From NCBI GenBank assembly GCA_022763185.1, contig JALEGL010000014.1:124001-188000 (forward strand): DNA of 64,000 nucleotides, read 5' to 3'. The stretch is from a bacterium (GTDB lineage: Bacteria; Bdellovibrionota_G; JALEGL01). Shown in pieces: positions 1 through 11,851 of the stretch. How positions within the stretch are numbered: position 1 is the first letter of the stretch; every line of letters starts with the position of its first letter. The position numbers and the translations under genes were made by a program. A model generated the notes under the pieces. The model did no database searches and was not told the origin of the DNA. It saw nothing but the letters and a program-made list of their open reading frames with translations.

Positions 1-3000
1 TCTTGGTTAAAGCGGGCAAGAAGTTTACAAAGTTTTCATTAAAAAGGTTAGAGCGCTCTAATATTGATGCAATAAAGATTAATGCTGAAGATATTATTGG
101 TCGTTTTGCTGCCAAAGATGTTGTCAATAAAGACACCGGTGAGGTTATTCTGGGTGTGAATCAGGAGTTGACTGCAGAAATTTTTGATGACATTAAAACA
201 GCTGGTATTGAATCGTTTGATTTGCTTTATATTGATGGTGTTAATGTCAATGCTGCACTAAGAAATACCTTGATGGCGGATAAAATGTCTACGCAAGATG
301 AATCCATCTTGGAAATATATTCAAGATTGCGTCCTGGCGAGCCACCTACACTTGAAACGGCAACAGCTTATTTTGAAAGTTTATTTTTTAACCCCGATCG
401 TTATGACTTGTCACATGTTGGCCGTTTAAAAATTAACCATAAGTTTGGCTTTGATACTGAATTGGAAACCAGAACTTTACAAAAAGAAGATATTCTTCAT
501 TCAGTAAAGTACCTTTCTGGCTTAAAAGATGGTTTGGGCGTAACTGATGATATTGATCATCTAGGTAACAGGCGTGTGCGTACGGTAGGTGAGTTGGTTG
601 AAATTCAGTACCGCATAGGTCTTGTCCGTATGGAAAGAGCTATAAAAGAGCGCATGAGTTTGCAAGATGTTGAGACGCTGATGCCACATGAGTTGATTAA
701 TTCTAAACCCGTGTCTGCAGTTGTAAAAGAGTTTTTTAGTTCAAGTCAGTTGTCACAGTTTATGGATCAAACCAACCCTTTGTCTTCAACAACGCACAAA
801 AGAAGATTGTCGGCTTTAGGACCAGGTGGTTTAACCAGAGAGAGAGCCGGTTTTGAGGTTCGTGATGTTCATACCACGCACTATGGACGTATTTGTCCTA
901 TTGAAACACCTGAGGGACCCAATATTGGTTTGATTACCTCTTTATCAACTTTTGCAAGAGTTAATGACTATGGCTTTATTGAAACACCATACAGAAAAGT
1001 TGTTAACGGTGTTGTCACAGATGAAGTGAACTTTTATTCGGCTTTGGAAGAGGAAAAGCATATTATCGCTCAGGCCAATGCGCCCATTAATGCCAAAGGA
1101 AAGTTTACAGGTGATTTAGTTCAGTGTAGGCAAGCCGGTGAAACAATTTCTGTTGATCCAGCTGAAGTGACATTGATGGACGTTTCTCCAAACCAACTTG
1201 TTTCCGTTGCAGCGTCGCTGATTCCGTTTTTAGAGAATGATGATGCTAACCGTGCTTTGATGGGGTCAAACATGCAACGGCAAGCCGTTCCATTGCTTTC
1301 AGCTAGTGCACCAATTGTGGGTACAGGTATGGAAAGTATTGTTGCGCGTGACTCAGGTGCAGCTCTGGTTGCAGTCAATGACGGTGTTGTTGAATCTGTT
1401 GATGCTGGAAGAATTGTGATTCGTTCTAAAGCAGGTTCTAAGGTTTCTGGTCCAGAGGTTGATATTTATAACTTGGTGAAGTACCAGCGCTCCAATCAGG
1501 CGACCTGTGTTAACCAAAAACCTATCGTTAGAAAAGGTGATGAGGTTTTACGTGGTCAAGTGATTGCGGATGGTCCATCAACATCAAAAGGTGAGCTTGC
1601 GCTTGGGAAAAACGTTATTGTGGCGTTTATGCCTTGGCAAGGTTATAACTTCGAAGATTCTATCCTGCTATCAGAAAGACTCGTGACTGAAGATGTTTAT
1701 ACATCAGTACATATTGAGACTTTTGAATTGTTTGCTAGGGACACCAAGTTAGGTAAGGAAGAAGTTACTCGAGATATTCCTAATGTTGGTGAGGATGCAT
1801 TGAGAGATCTAGATGACTCAGGTGTTGTTCGTATTGGTGCAGAAGTTTCTTCTGGTGATATTTTGGTGGGTAAAGTGACACCAAAAGGAGAAACACAGCT
1901 TTCTCCAGAAGAAAAACTGTTAAGGGCAATTTTTGGCGATAAAGCGGGTGATGTTAAAGATACATCGCTTAGAATGCCACCAGGAGCTAAAGGAACAGTT
2001 ATTGATGTGCAAATTTTTTCTCGAGAAGGTGTTGAAAAAGATGCCAGAGCGAAAGAAATTGAAGACATGCAAGTAAGCAAACTCTTACAGGATCAAGAAG
2101 ATCAGATTAAGATTATTCGTGAGTCTTCTTATGCAAAAATCGCCAATGTCTTAAGTGGTGAAAAAGTGGCGGCGGATCTAAAAGACAATAAGTCTAAAGT
2201 TCTGATTAAAAAAGGCACAAAGATTACGCAAGAAGCTTTAGATGAGGTTCCAAGGCATAAATGGAAAGATATTGCTTTAGTCAGTAATGAAGATGCTGAA
2301 AAACAAGTTTTGCAGATCTTTGATCAATTGGCTGAACAAACTGATGGTATTAAGCATGCTTTTGATGAAAAAATATTAAGAATCAAAAGCGGTGACGATT
2401 TGTTGCCGGGCGTAATCAAGATGGTGCGTGTATTCGTTGCCATTAAAAGACGTATTTCTGTGGGTGATAAAATGGCTGGACGCCACGGAAATAAAGGTGT
2501 TGTGTCTAGAATTATGCCTGTTGAAGATATGCCTTACTTGGAAGACGGTACACCGGTAGATGTTGTTTTAAATCCATTGGGTGTTCCTTCTCGTATGAAC
2601 GTTGGTCAGATCATGGAAACGCATCTGGGTTGGGCTGGACGCATGCTTGGGCGTAAAATTGACCAGATGATTGAAGAGAAAGTAGACAGCGAAAAAATCA
2701 GAACATTTCTTAAGAAAGTGTACCATCGATCAGAAGATCATGACCTGATAGATAAAGCTAAGAAAAGTGATGTTTTGGCCTATGCCAGAAGAATCGCAGA
2801 AGAGCATGTGCATTTGGCAACGCCAGTATTTGATGGTGCCAATGATGAGCATATCAAAGAGTTGCTCAAACTTTCCGATGTCCATTCTTCGGGCCAAAGT
2901 AAATTGTTTGATGGTAGAACCGGTGATGCTTTTGACCGTATGGTGACAGTAGGAATCATGTATGTCCTTAAGTTACACCACTTGGTTGATGATAAGTTGC

Positions 3001-3368
3001 ATGCTCGTTCTATTGGTCCATACTCTCTTGTCACACAACAGCCTTTGGGCGGTAAAGCTCAGTTTGGTGGTCAAAGACTTGGGGAGATGGAAGTGTGGGC
3101 TCTGGAAGCCTATGGTGCTGCTTATGCTCTGCAAGAATTTTTGACTGTAAAATCTGATGATATTGCCGGTCGAACAAGAACGTATGAAGCTATCGTCAAA
3201 GGTGAGAATCATCTTGAGTGTGGTTTGCCAGAGTCATTCAACGTGCTTTTAAAAGAGTTAAAAGCTTTATCCTTGGATGTAAGGTTGATTGAGTCACCTG
3301 AGTCTTCTACTGAAGAAGGTTCAGATGACCAAGGTAAAGAGTCTTCAGATCAAGAGGCTGCGGCTTAA
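1..3368 (+). CDS. rpoB: DNA-directed RNA polymerase subunit beta, 5' truncated by window edge
   Basis: This is the catalytic beta subunit of RNA polymerase. About 1121 residues are visible and the N-terminal part, roughly 290 residues by comparison with E. coli, lies upstream of the window. The TTG at base 3 is therefore not a real start. The rifampicin pocket is intact: in visible numbering S248-Q249-L250-S251-Q252-F253-M254-D255, then H265 and S270 correspond to E. coli D516, H526 and S531. The [12 protein letters not shown] and [12 protein letters not shown] motifs of the active-centre and switch regions are present. After the conserved [12 protein letters not shown] motif there is a short acidic Ser/Glu/Asp-rich tail. 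It is followed after 37 bases by rpoC, the usual rpoBC operon. Identification is certain. Confidence 0.99.
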   Translation, partial: LVKAGKKFTKFSLKRLERSNIDAIKINAEDIIGRFAAKDVVNKDTGEVILGVNQELTAEIFDDIKTAGIESFDLLYIDGVNVNAALRNTLMADKMSTQDESILEIYSRLRPGEPPTLETATAYFESLFFNPDRYDLSHVGRLKINHKFGFDTELETRTLQKEDILHSVKYLSGLKDGLGVTDDIDHLGNRRVRTVGELVEIQYRIGLVRMERAIKERMSLQDVETLMPHELINSKPVSAVVKEFFSSSQLSQFMDQTNPLSSTTHKRRLSALGPGGLTRERAGFEVRDVHTTHYGRICPIETPEGPNIGLITSLSTFARVNDYGFIETPYRKVVNGVVTDEVNFYSALEEEKHIIAQANAPINAKGKFTGDLVQCRQAGETISVDPAEVTLMDVSPNQLVSVAASLIPFLENDDANRALMGSNMQRQAVPLLSASAPIVGTGMESIVARDSGAALVAVNDGVVESVDAGRIVIRSKAGSKVSGPEVDIYNLVKYQRSNQATCVNQKPIVRKGDEVLRGQVIADGPSTSKGELALGKNVIVAFMPWQGYNFEDSILLSERLVTEDVYTSVHIETFELFARDTKLGKEEVTRDIPNVGEDALRDLDDSGVVRIGAEVSSGDILVGKVTPKGETQLSPEEKLLRAIFGDKAGDVKDTSLRMPPGAKGTVIDVQIFSREGVEKDARAKEIEDMQVSKLLQDQEDQIKIIRESSYAKIANVLSGEKVAADLKDNKSKVLIKKGTKITQEALDEVPRHKWKDIALVSNEDAEKQVLQIFDQLAEQTDGIKHAFDEKILRIKSGDDLLPGVIKMVRVFVAIKRRISVGDKMAGRHGNKGVVSRIMPVEDMPYLEDGTPVDVVLNPLGVPSRMNVGQIMETHLGWAGRMLGRKIDQMIEEKVDSEKIRTFLKKVYHRSEDHDLIDKAKKSDVLAYARRIAEEHVHLATPVFDGANDEHIKELLKLSDVHSSGQSKLFDGRTGDAFDRMVTVGIMYVLKLHHLVDDKLHARSIGPYSLVTQQPLGGKAQFGGQRLGEMEVWALEAYGAAYALQEFLTVKSDDIAGRTRTYEAIVKGENHLECGLPESFNVLLKELKALSLDVRLIESPESSTEEGSDDQGKESSDQEAAA

Positions 3369-3405
3369 TTTTTAGTTTGAATATTAAAACTAGAGGAAAA
3401 CAATA

Positions 3406-6400
3406 ATGCAAAACTTATTTTCATTCTTTGAAAAACCTAAAGATCCACTATTTTTTGAAGCTATTCAGGTTGGCTTGGCGTCTCCTGAAAAAATATTAGA
3501 GTGGTCTTACGGTGAAATAAAAAAACCAGAAACCATCAATTATAGAACATTTAAGCCAGAAAGAGATGGTTTGTTTTGTGCTAAAATTTTTGGCCCAGTT
3601 AAAGACTATGAGTGTAACTGCGGTAAATATAAAAGAATGAAGCATCGCGGAATTGTCTGTGAAAAATGTGGCGTTGAAGTTATTGAGTCAAAGGTTAGAC
3701 GTGAGCGTATGGGGCACATCACTTTAGGTTCGCCTGTTGCGCATATTTGGTTTTTAAAATCTTTGCCCAGCCGTATTGGTAACCTTTTAGATTTAACCTT
3801 AAAAAACCTTGAAAAAGTTATTTATTTTGAAGCGCATATTGTTCTGGAGCCAGGTGCTTCAAGTTTAGAAAAAGGTCAGGTCCTCAGTGAAGATGAATAT
3901 CATAAGGCACTTGAGGATTTTGGTGATACAGGTTTTGAAGTTGGAATGGGTGCTGAAGCAATTAAGGTGTTGTTGAGTGATCTTGATCTGGAAGATTTAG
4001 CCGTAACGGTCAGAGAAGAAATTTCTGCAACCAAATCAGAAGCCAAGAAGAAAAAACTTGCCAAACGTCTAAAGGTTGTAGAAGCATTTAGAGAGTCTGG
4101 CAATAAACCAGAGTGGATGGTGTTGGATACAATTCCAGTGCTACCTCCTGACTTAAGACCTTTGGTAGCCTTGGAAGGTGGCCGTTTTGCTACAGCAGAC
4201 TTAAATGACTTGTACCGTCGTGTGATTAACAGAAACAATCGTTTGAAGCGTTTGTTAGAGCTAAATGCGCCTGGTATCATTATTAGAAATGAAAAAAGAA
4301 TGTTACAGGAAGCTGTAGATGCTCTGTTTGATAACGGTAGAAGAGGTAAAACCATTACAGGTACCAATAAAAGGCCTTTAAAATCTTTATCTGACATTAT
4401 TAAAGGGAAGCAAGGTCGTTTTAGACAGAACCTTTTAGGTAAACGTGTTGATTATTCAGGACGTTCAGTGATTGTGGTTGGTCCTGAGTTGAAATTGCAT
4501 CAGTGTGGTTTGCCAAAGCTTATGGCTTTGGAGTTGTTTAAGCCATTTATTTTTCAAAAACTAGATGAGAGAGGGTTTGTTCCTACAGTTAAAGCGGCTA
4601 AAAAAATGGTGGAAGACCAAACCGATGAAGTCTGGGATGCATTAGATGAAGTGGTAAGAGAGCATCCGGTGATGTTAAACCGTGCACCAACATTGCACCG
4701 TTTAGGGATTCAAGCTTTTGAGCCAGTTTTGATTGAAGGTAAGGCCATTCGTTTACACCCATTGGTTTGCTCTGCGTTTAACGCTGACTTTGATGGTGAC
4801 CAAATGGCGGTTCATGTGCCCTTGTCTATTGAGGCTCAGGTAGAAGCGCGTGTCTTAATGATGTCAACCAATAATATTTTATCTCCAGCTAATGGTAAGC
4901 CAGTTATTGTTCCTTCTCAGGATATTGTTTTGGGCTTATATTATTTAACTAAAGAAAGACCATTCTGTGTAGGTGAAGGTAAACATTTCTCCAGCGAAGA
5001 AGAAGTACGAATAGCTTATGATTCTGGTGCAATAGAATTGCATGCAAAAATTCATGTTAGAATTCGTGGAGAAAAAGTTCAAACAACCGTTGGGCGAGTC
5101 CTTCTTTTAGAAGCTTTGCCTAAAGGTTTGCCATTTTCTATGATCAATAAAGTGATGGATAAAAAGGCATTGGCAGACTTGGTTGACCAAGCGTTTCGTC
5201 TATGTGGTCAAAAAGATACTATTTTGTTGGCCGATCAGTTGAAAAACTTAGGTTATAAGCACTCTACACAAGCGGGTGTTTCAATTTGTATGGACGACAT
5301 GCAAATCCCAAGTAAAAAATATGAGCTGCTTGATAAGGCTCAAAATTCCGTTCAAGAGATTCAGAAACAATACACCGAAGGTTTAATTACTGATGGTGAA
5401 CGTTACAATAAAGTTATCGATGAGTGGGCTCAAGTGTCCGAGCAGATCGCTGGCGAAATGTTAGGTGAGCTTAGTACTGATATCGTTAAGAGTGCAGATG
5501 GTAAAGACTCTGAAGAAGCACCAAGCTTTAACCCAATTTTTATGATGGCTGATTCCGGTGCCAGAGGCAGTGCTCAGCAGTTAAGGCAGTTGGCAGGTAT
5601 GCGTGGTCTTATGGCTAAACCATCTGGCGAGATTATTGAGACACCTATTACAGCTAACTTTAAAGAAGGTTTAACGGTGCAGCAGTACTTTATCTCTACA
5701 CACGGTGCTCGTAAAGGTTTGGCAGATACTGCCTTGAAAACTGCAAACTCAGGTTATTTAACTAGACGATTGGTGGATGTTGCACAAGATGCTGTAATCA
5801 CTGAGTATGATTGTAGTACGCTAGATGGTGTTGAAGCTGTAGCTTTGATTGAGGGTGGAGAAATAATTGAGCCTCTTGGAGATCGTATCTTAGGAAGGGT
5901 TGCATTGGAAGATGTTGTTGATCCTTATTCAGGCGAAGTTGTGATCCCAGCTAATGTTGAAATTGATGAGAAAATTGTTGAGAAGGTCAATAACTCAGTT
6001 ATTGAAAAGGTGAAAATTAGATCCGTTCTTACTTGTCAAACTCGCAGAGGTATTTGTACTTTATGTTACGGGCGTGACTTGTCTCGTGGTAGAATGGTGA
6101 GCATTGGTGAAACCGTTGGTGTTATTGCTGCTCAGTCTATTGGTGAGCCAGGAACTCAGTTAACGATGAGAACCTTCCACGTTGGGGGTACCGCGACTCG
6201 TAGAGCTGAGCAGTCAACTTTAGAAAGTCGCAATGCAGGTACAATTAAATTTATCAACCTTAATACAGTAAAGAACAGAGCTGGCCGTTTAACAGTTTTA
6301 AATAGAAATGCAGAGCTTGCTATTGTTGATGACAAGGGGCGTGAGCGAGAAAAATATAAAATTCCTTACGGTTCCGAAGTCTTTTTTGATGATGGTAAAA

Positions 6401-7572
6401 AAGTCAAGGCCAATGCAATGATTGCTGAATGGGATCCTTACACCATTCCAATTATTACTGAGGTCGGTGGTATTGTTCAATTTAATGATATGATTGAAGG
6501 GAATACCGTTTCTGACCAAATGGATGCGGTTACGGGTCTTTCACGTAAAGTCATTATTGAAGCTAAAGAAGCGGGTTTAAGACCTTCTATTATCTTAACT
6601 GATAAAAAAGGTGAAACCATAAAATCTAAAGTTACAGGTGGCGATATTCAGTATGTGCTGCCGGTAGGTGCTAACTTGGCTGTTGATAATGGTGATGAAC
6701 TTAAACCTGGTGACGTTGTTGCTAAAATTACCCGCGAGAGCAGTAAAACAAAAGATATTACGGGTGGTTTGCCAAGAGTTGCAGAGCTTTTTGAAGCAAG
6801 AAAGCCAAAAGAGGTTGCTGTTATTTCTGAAATTGATGGCGCCGTATCTTTTGGTAAAGATACCAAAGGTAAGCGTAAAGTAATTGTAACTCCAGAAGTT
6901 GGAGATGCGCGTGAATACTTGATTCCTAAAGGTAAGCACATCTCTGTTATTGAAGGAGACAGAGTGGTTGCCGGTGAGGCCTTGATGGATGGCTCGGCAG
7001 ATCCGCATGATATCTTAAGTGTTCTTGGTGAAAAAGAATTGTCCAAGTACATGGTGGATGAAGTGCAAGAGGTTTATCGTTTGCAAGGTGTAAAAATTAA
7101 CGATAAGCATATTGAAACCATTGTTCGCCAAATGTTGCGTAAAGTTAAGGTTGTGGATCCAGGTGAAACCAGCTTCTTGTCTGGTGAACAAGTGGATAAA
7201 GCTGCTTTTTATGAAGAGAATGATAAAGCCTTGGCAGAGAAGAAAAAGCCAGCTAAAGCAGAAGCTTTGTTGTTAGGTATTACGAAAGCTTCTTTGTCAA
7301 CGGAGTCCTTTATATCAGCCGCATCATTCCAGGAAACCACAAAAGTGTTTACTGAAGCAGCGATCAACGGAAAAATTGATCACTTAAGAGGCTTAAAAGA
7401 AAATATTGTGATGGGTAGAATCATTCCAGCTGGAACGGGAACTGCTCATTATAGAAATTTAGGCCTTGAGGTTGTAGGAAAAGAAATTAAATCAATGGTG
7501 GACCCTACATTGGAGAGTCCAGCTAATGAAAACAACTACATAGAGAATGTAACAACAGAAACGGGTGCTTAA
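3406..7572 (+). CDS. rpoC: DNA-directed RNA polymerase subunit beta'
   Basis: This is the largest RNA polymerase subunit, 1388 residues, close to the E. coli length. It carries the catalytic Mg site N459-A-D461-F-D463-G-D465. The N-terminal zinc site is C70, C72, C85 and C88, identical in position to E. coli. The second zinc site is C803, C877, C884 and C887. The bridge-helix and trigger-loop region ([18 protein letters not shown]) is intact. The ATG follows an AGAGGAAAA Shine-Dalgarno sequence. It is co-transcribed with rpoB. A long inverted repeat follows the stop codon, before rpsL. Confidence 0.99.
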   Translation: MQNLFSFFEKPKDPLFFEAIQVGLASPEKILEWSYGEIKKPETINYRTFKPERDGLFCAKIFGPVKDYECNCGKYKRMKHRGIVCEKCGVEVIESKVRRERMGHITLGSPVAHIWFLKSLPSRIGNLLDLTLKNLEKVIYFEAHIVLEPGASSLEKGQVLSEDEYHKALEDFGDTGFEVGMGAEAIKVLLSDLDLEDLAVTVREEISATKSEAKKKKLAKRLKVVEAFRESGNKPEWMVLDTIPVLPPDLRPLVALEGGRFATADLNDLYRRVINRNNRLKRLLELNAPGIIIRNEKRMLQEAVDALFDNGRRGKTITGTNKRPLKSLSDIIKGKQGRFRQNLLGKRVDYSGRSVIVVGPELKLHQCGLPKLMALELFKPFIFQKLDERGFVPTVKAAKKMVEDQTDEVWDALDEVVREHPVMLNRAPTLHRLGIQAFEPVLIEGKAIRLHPLVCSAFNADFDGDQMAVHVPLSIEAQVEARVLMMSTNNILSPANGKPVIVPSQDIVLGLYYLTKERPFCVGEGKHFSSEEEVRIAYDSGAIELHAKIHVRIRGEKVQTTVGRVLLLEALPKGLPFSMINKVMDKKALADLVDQAFRLCGQKDTILLADQLKNLGYKHSTQAGVSICMDDMQIPSKKYELLDKAQNSVQEIQKQYTEGLITDGERYNKVIDEWAQVSEQIAGEMLGELSTDIVKSADGKDSEEAPSFNPIFMMADSGARGSAQQLRQLAGMRGLMAKPSGEIIETPITANFKEGLTVQQYFISTHGARKGLADTALKTANSGYLTRRLVDVAQDAVITEYDCSTLDGVEAVALIEGGEIIEPLGDRILGRVALEDVVDPYSGEVVIPANVEIDEKIVEKVNNSVIEKVKIRSVLTCQTRRGICTLCYGRDLSRGRMVSIGETVGVIAAQSIGEPGTQLTMRTFHVGGTATRRAEQSTLESRNAGTIKFINLNTVKNRAGRLTVLNRNAELAIVDDKGREREKYKIPYGSEVFFDDGKKVKANAMIAEWDPYTIPIITEVGGIVQFNDMIEGNTVSDQMDAVTGLSRKVIIEAKEAGLRPSIILTDKKGETIKSKVTGGDIQYVLPVGANLAVDNGDELKPGDVVAKITRESSKTKDITGGLPRVAELFEARKPKEVAVISEIDGAVSFGKDTKGKRKVIVTPEVGDAREYLIPKGKHISVIEGDRVVAGEALMDGSADPHDILSVLGEKELSKYMVDEVQEVYRLQGVKINDKHIETIVRQMLRKVKVVDPGETSFLSGEQVDKAAFYEENDKALAEKKKPAKAEALLLGITKASLSTESFISAASFQETTKVFTEAAINGKIDHLRGLKENIVMGRIIPAGTGTAHYRNLGLEVVGKEIKSMVDPTLESPANENNYIENVTTETGA

Positions 7573-7587
7573 AAATCTTAAAAATTA

Positions 7588-7620
7588 GGGCCTTAATTAA
7601 AAGTTCTTGACTTTTGGCCC
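7588..7620 (+). promoter_or_regulatory. Inverted repeat between rpoC and rpsL
   Basis: GGGCC at 7588-7592 pairs with GGCCC at 7616-7620, and inside this AAAAGT pairs with ACTTTT around a five-base loop. There is no T-run after it, so it is not a standard intrinsic terminator. It may be an mRNA processing or attenuation structure separating rpoBC from the str operon. The inner arm also contains TTGACT, which could be a -35 box, but no convincing -10 box follows. Confidence 0.4.
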
Positions 7621-7659
7621 GCAATTCCTTAGGTACGCATTCTTTAGAAAAGGAAAATT

Positions 7660-8028
7660 ATGCCAACGATAAACCAATTAGTTAGAAAAGCGAGAGAAAA
7701 ACAGAGCCAAAAAAATACGGCTCCAGCATTAGCCAAATGCCCACAAAAAAGAGGGGTATGTACAAGAGTGTATACAGTAACCCCTAAAAAGCCTAACTCG
7801 GCTTTAAGAAAAGTGGCTAGGGTAAGATTGACCAACGGCTATGATGTTACTGCATATATCCCAGGAGAAGGCCATAATTTGCAAGAACACTCTGTTGTGT
7901 TGGTGCGTGGTGGTCGTGTAAAGGATTTACCTGGTGTTCGTTACCACATTGTTAGAGGTTCATTGGATACTGCGGGTGTACAAAACAGAAAAAGAGGCCG
8001 CTCTAAGTACGGTACCAAGAGGAGTTAA
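7660..8028 (+). CDS. rpsL: 30S ribosomal protein S12
   Basis: S12 is part of the decoding centre of the small ribosomal subunit. The product has 122 residues, close to the 124 of E. coli. The streptomycin-relevant lysines K43 ([11 protein letters not shown]) and K88 ([12 protein letters not shown]) are both wild type, so no resistance substitution is visible. The start follows an AAAGGAAAA ribosome binding site. It is the first gene of the str operon and lies 5 bases before rpsG. Confidence 0.99.
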   Translation: MPTINQLVRKAREKQSQKNTAPALAKCPQKRGVCTRVYTVTPKKPNSALRKVARVRLTNGYDVTAYIPGEGHNLQEHSVVLVRGGRVKDLPGVRYHIVRGSLDTAGVQNRKRGRSKYGTKRS

Positions 8029-8033
8029 GGGTT

Positions 8034-8504
8034 ATGTCTAGAAGAAGAGAAGCTAAAGTTAGAGTTCGTGTTCCAGATCCCAGGTTTGGTGATCGTCTTA
8101 TTGCTAGATTGATCAGTTCTTGTATGTTGGATGGTAAGAAGTCTTTGAGTCAAAAAATAGTTTACACTGCCTTAGATATGGTGGCAGAAAAAATGAAAGA
8201 TGACCCTATTAAAGTGTTAAGAAAAGCATTGGACAATGTAAAACCTGTTGTAGAGACTAAAAGTAGACGTGTTGGTGGTGCAAACTATCAGGTGCCAATG
8301 GAAGTAAGGCCTAATAGAGCTGAAGCTTTAGGTATTCGTTGGTTGTTGAAATCCAGTCGTGATCGTTCTGGTAAATCAATGGCAGAGAAATTGGCCAATG
8401 AATTAATGGATGCGCATGCACAACGTGGTGCGGCAGTTAAGAAACGTGAAGAAGTACATAAAATGGCAGAAGCAAATAAAGCGTTTGCACATTATCGATG
8501 GTAG
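8034..8504 (+). CDS. rpsG: 30S ribosomal protein S7
   Basis: S7 nucleates assembly of the 30S head and lies near the E site. The product has 156 residues, the usual length, with the conserved MSRRREAK start and the GGANYQVPMEV and ALGIRWLL segments. It lies between rpsL and fusA with spacings of 5 and 9 bases, the standard str-operon order. Confidence 0.99.
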   Translation: MSRRREAKVRVRVPDPRFGDRLIARLISSCMLDGKKSLSQKIVYTALDMVAEKMKDDPIKVLRKALDNVKPVVETKSRRVGGANYQVPMEVRPNRAEALGIRWLLKSSRDRSGKSMAEKLANELMDAHAQRGAAVKKREEVHKMAEANKAFAHYRW

Positions 8505-8513
8505 GACAAGACA

Positions 8514-10586
8514 ATGGATTTAAAAAAAGTAAGAAATATTGGAATTATTGCGCATATTGATGCCGGTAAAACAACAACTACAGAGCGTGTATTGTATTAC
8601 ACCGGTCGTTCACATAAAATAGGTGAAGTGCATGAAGGTAATGCCACGATGGACTGGATGGAGCAGGAGCAAGAGCGAGGTATTACAATTACGTCAGCTG
8701 CTACAACTTGTTCTTGGAAAGATCATAAAATTAATATTATTGATACGCCTGGTCACGTTGATTTTACTGTTGAAGTAGAGCGTTCTTTGCGGGTTTTGGA
8801 TGGTGCTGTCGGTGTTTTTGATGGTGTCGCCGGTGTAGAGCCTCAGTCAGAGACTGTGTGGCGTCAAGCAGATAAATACAAGGTTCCTAGAATAGCCTTT
8901 GTTAATAAAATGGACCGCACAGGGGCAGACTTTTTTATGTGCGTTGAGCAAATGGTTTCAAGGTTGCAGGCTAATCCAGTGCCTGTGCAGATCCCTCTGG
9001 GCCGTGAAGAAGGTCATATGGGCGTAATTGACTTGGTTAAAATGAAAGCATATCAGTTTAACAATGAGTCATTGGGTGCAAAATTTGATGAAATAGAAAT
9101 TCCTGCTGAATACAAAGCTGATGCAGATAGCTGGAGAGAGAAGCTCTTAGAAGCTGTTTCTGAAGTTGATGAAAATTTAATGGAAAAGTATTTAGGCGGA
9201 GAAGAGCTTTCTGAAGATGACGTTTGGAGTGCTTTGCGTAAAGGTGCTAACACCATGGAGCTTACCCCTGTACTATGTGGTTCTGCTTTTAAAAATAAAG
9301 GTGTTCAACAGCTTCTTGACGCAATTGTTGCTTTGTTGCCTTCTCCTTTAGATGTTCCTGCGATTAGAGGGGTGGACGTTAAAGATGAAGAGAAAGAGAT
9401 TGTCAGAAAAGCGGATGAGTCTGAGCCATTCTCAGCTTTAGCTTTTAAAATTATGTCAGATCCTTTTGTTGGGCATTTGACTTTCTTGAGAATTTATTCT
9501 GGTAAGATTGCCAGTGGCGATGCTATTTTAAACTCAACCAAAGATAAAAAAGAGCGTTTGGGGCGTATTCTTCAGATGCATGCCAATAAACGTGAAGAGC
9601 TTACAGAAGCCTCAGCTGGAGATATCATTGCGGCTGTGGGTCTAAAAACAGCGTCTACCGGAGATACATTTTGTGTGCCCACCAACCCTGTAAAGTTGGA
9701 GTCTATCAATTTCCCAGAACCCGTTATTCAAATTGCTGTTGAGCCTAAAACAAAGTCTGACCAAGAGAAAATGGGCGAAGCTTTGCATAAATTGGCTCAG
9801 GAAGATCCATCTTTACGTATTAAAACAGATGAAGAGACAGCTCAAACATTGCTTGCGGGTATGGGTGAGTTACACTTAGAAATTATTGTTGATCGTTTGT
9901 TACGTGAGTTTAAGGTTGAAGCCAATATTGGTAAACCTCAGGTTGCATATCGGGAAACAATCACCAAAGCAATTAAAGCCGAGGGTAAGTTTATTCGCCA
10001 GTCTGGTGGTAAAGGTCAGTATGGCCATGTTGTTTTTGAAATGGAGCCAAATGAAGCTGGCGGTGGTTTTTCCTTTGAAACAACCATTAAAGGTGGAGCG
10101 GTTCCAAAAGAGTTCTTTAAACCTATTGAAGAAGGTGTTAAAGAGGCTTTAGATTCTGGTGTTGTTGCTGGTTATCCAGTGGTTGACATTAAGGTTAACT
10201 TGGTAGATGGTTCTTTTCACGAAGTGGATTCATCAGAGATGGCATTTAAAATTGCTGGATCTATGGGTTTTAAAGAGGGGTGTTCAAAAGCTTCTCCAAT
10301 ATTATTAGAGCCTATTATGAAAACTGAAGTTGTGGTTCCTGAAGACTATATGTCTAACGTCATTGGTGACCTCAACTCTAGAAGAGCTAAAATTTTGGGT
10401 ATGACCCCGCGTTCAGGAACGCAAGTTATTGATGCAGAGGTGCCTCTGTCAGAGATGTTTGGTTATACAACGGACTTACGGTCTAATACGCAAGGTAGAG
10501 GGAGCTCTTCAATGGAGTTTGATCACTATGCTCCGTTGCCAGCAAAGATAAGTGCTGAAATTGTTGAGAAATCTAAGTCAAAGTAG
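8514..10586 (+). CDS. fusA: Elongation factor G
   Basis: EF-G is the translational GTPase that drives translocation of tRNA and mRNA on the ribosome. The product has 690 residues. G-domain motifs are present in order: AHIDAGKTT (P-loop), the RGITITSAA switch I threonine, DTPGHVDF and [10 protein letters not shown]. Domain IV follows with GGKGQYGHV, and the C-terminal domain carries the usual [12 protein letters not shown] segment. It is the third gene of the str operon. The tuf gene that often follows is absent, and rpsJ starts only 8 bases downstream. Confidence 0.99.
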   Translation: MDLKKVRNIGIIAHIDAGKTTTTERVLYYTGRSHKIGEVHEGNATMDWMEQEQERGITITSAATTCSWKDHKINIIDTPGHVDFTVEVERSLRVLDGAVGVFDGVAGVEPQSETVWRQADKYKVPRIAFVNKMDRTGADFFMCVEQMVSRLQANPVPVQIPLGREEGHMGVIDLVKMKAYQFNNESLGAKFDEIEIPAEYKADADSWREKLLEAVSEVDENLMEKYLGGEELSEDDVWSALRKGANTMELTPVLCGSAFKNKGVQQLLDAIVALLPSPLDVPAIRGVDVKDEEKEIVRKADESEPFSALAFKIMSDPFVGHLTFLRIYSGKIASGDAILNSTKDKKERLGRILQMHANKREELTEASAGDIIAAVGLKTASTGDTFCVPTNPVKLESINFPEPVIQIAVEPKTKSDQEKMGEALHKLAQEDPSLRIKTDEETAQTLLAGMGELHLEIIVDRLLREFKVEANIGKPQVAYRETITKAIKAEGKFIRQSGGKGQYGHVVFEMEPNEAGGGFSFETTIKGGAVPKEFFKPIEEGVKEALDSGVVAGYPVVDIKVNLVDGSFHEVDSSEMAFKIAGSMGFKEGCSKASPILLEPIMKTEVVVPEDYMSNVIGDLNSRRAKILGMTPRSGTQVIDAEVPLSEMFGYTTDLRSNTQGRGSSSMEFDHYAPLPAKISAEIVEKSKSK

Positions 10587-10594
10587 AGGATGAT

Positions 10595-10918
10595 ATGGCT
10601 ATTGCAGAAGAAAAAATTAGAATTCGATTAAAAGCTTATGATTATCAATTGTTGGATCAGTCTACACAAGAAATTGTAGAAACTGCCAGAAGAACAGGAG
10701 CTAGAGTTGCTGGTCCTATCCCTTTGCCAACAAAGATCAATCGTTATTGTGTTTTGAGATCTCCGCATACAGATAAAAAATCGCGTGAGCATTTTGAAAT
10801 CAGAACCCATAAAAGAATGATGGATATTCTTGAGCCTACACAACAAACCATTGACTCGTTGATGAAGTTGGATTTGTCAGCCGGTGTTGATGTGGCGATA
10901 AAGAGTTATAGGGAGTAG
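10595..10918 (+). CDS. rpsJ: 30S ribosomal protein S10
   Basis: S10 is a component of the 30S head and a NusG/NusE antitermination partner. The product has 107 residues, with the conserved [14 protein letters not shown] start and the [19 protein letters not shown] loop. The ATG follows an AGAGGATG ribosome binding site. It normally heads the S10 operon, but here it directly follows fusA. The next gene is rplD after 2 bases, and rplC, which normally intervenes, is missing. Confidence 0.99.
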   Translation: MAIAEEKIRIRLKAYDYQLLDQSTQEIVETARRTGARVAGPIPLPTKINRYCVLRSPHTDKKSREHFEIRTHKRMMDILEPTQQTIDSLMKLDLSAGVDVAIKSYRE

Positions 10919-10920
10919 TT

Positions 10921-11547
10921 ATGGCCGTAGAAGCAAAAAAAATTGATTGGTCAGCCAAAAAGTCCAGTTCTGCAGTTGCTCTGCCGAAAGACATTTTTGC
11001 TGTTGAAGTGAAAGAAGCCGCTGTACATCAAAATGTATTGAGTATTTTGGCTGGGCGTAGGTCTGGGACAGCTAAGGTTAAGACCAGAGGTGAAGTCGCT
11101 GGTGGTGGTAGAAAGCCATATCGTCAAAAAGGTACCGGTAATGCAAGGCATGGTAGTAATACATCACCGATTTTTGCTGGTGGTGGTACTGTTTTTGGCC
11201 CTAAACCTAGATCTTATGCTCAGAAAATTTCAAAAAAGCTTAAAAAAGCTGCGCTGAACAGTGTGTTGACTGACAAGTTAAGTAACGAACAAGTTTTTGT
11301 TTGTGCGCGTTTTTCTGAAGAAAAGCCATCCACTAAGAAAGTGTCCGCATGGATGAAGTCTGCACAGCTTGATAGTGTTGTTTTTGTTGATAAATCAAAT
11401 GAAGCATTGTCTTTGTCAGTACGTAATATTCCAACTGCTCGCTACTTAGATGTAAGAAGTTTGAATGTATTTGATTTATTGAAGTACAAAACTTTGGTTA
11501 TTTCTGAAGATGCGGTTGCATATCTTAATGAAGGAGCAAAGGCATGA
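10921..11547 (+). CDS. rplD: 50S ribosomal protein L4
   Basis: L4 is an early-assembly protein lining the peptide exit tunnel. The product has 208 residues. The extended loop motif GGGRKPYRQKGTGNARHGS that reaches into the tunnel is present, as is GPKPRSYAQKISKK. It follows rpsJ by 2 bases, without the usual rplC between them. Its TGA stop overlaps the rplW start as ATGA, which implies translational coupling. The E. coli homologue also represses its own operon, but that function cannot be seen here. Confidence 0.99.
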   Translation: MAVEAKKIDWSAKKSSSAVALPKDIFAVEVKEAAVHQNVLSILAGRRSGTAKVKTRGEVAGGGRKPYRQKGTGNARHGSNTSPIFAGGGTVFGPKPRSYAQKISKKLKKAALNSVLTDKLSNEQVFVCARFSEEKPSTKKVSAWMKSAQLDSVVFVDKSNEALSLSVRNIPTARYLDVRSLNVFDLLKYKTLVISEDAVAYLNEGAKA

Positions 11548-11849
11548 ATGTAAGGTTAGATAAAGTCTTAAAAAGACCGATACAAACAGAAAAGACAACC
11601 ATGCAAAAAGAGACTGCAAATCAAGTCGTTTTTGAAGTGTACCCAGGTGCTGATAAATTGAGCATTAAGTATGCAGTAGAAAAAGCCTTTAGTGTTAAGG
11701 TTGACTCTGTTCAAACTATGGTTGTTCCATCGAAGCGAAAAAAACCAATTATTGGAAGACGTAGAGTTGAATTTAAAAAAGCCAACTGGAAAAAGGCTAT
11801 CGTGAAGTTAGCACCAGGTGAGAAGATTGAGTTGTTTGAAGGAGTTTAG
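11544..11849 (+). CDS. rplW: 50S ribosomal protein L23
   Basis: L23 sits at the tunnel exit and docks trigger factor and SRP. The product has 101 residues, the usual bacterial size. The conserved features are [13 protein letters not shown], the [15 protein letters not shown] segment, and the basic loop around [17 protein letters not shown]. It overlaps rplD by 4 bases and is followed by rplB after 2 bases. Confidence 0.98.
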   Translation: MNVRLDKVLKRPIQTEKTTMQKETANQVVFEVYPGADKLSIKYAVEKAFSVKVDSVQTMVVPSKRKKPIIGRRRVEFKKANWKKAIVKLAPGEKIELFEGV

Positions 11850-11851
11850 AA

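Noticed and set aside
3900-4397. Minus-strand open frame of 165 codons inside rpoC
   Set aside because: It is a shadow of rpoC. The Ser/Leu-rich composition is typical of antisense reading of coding DNA.
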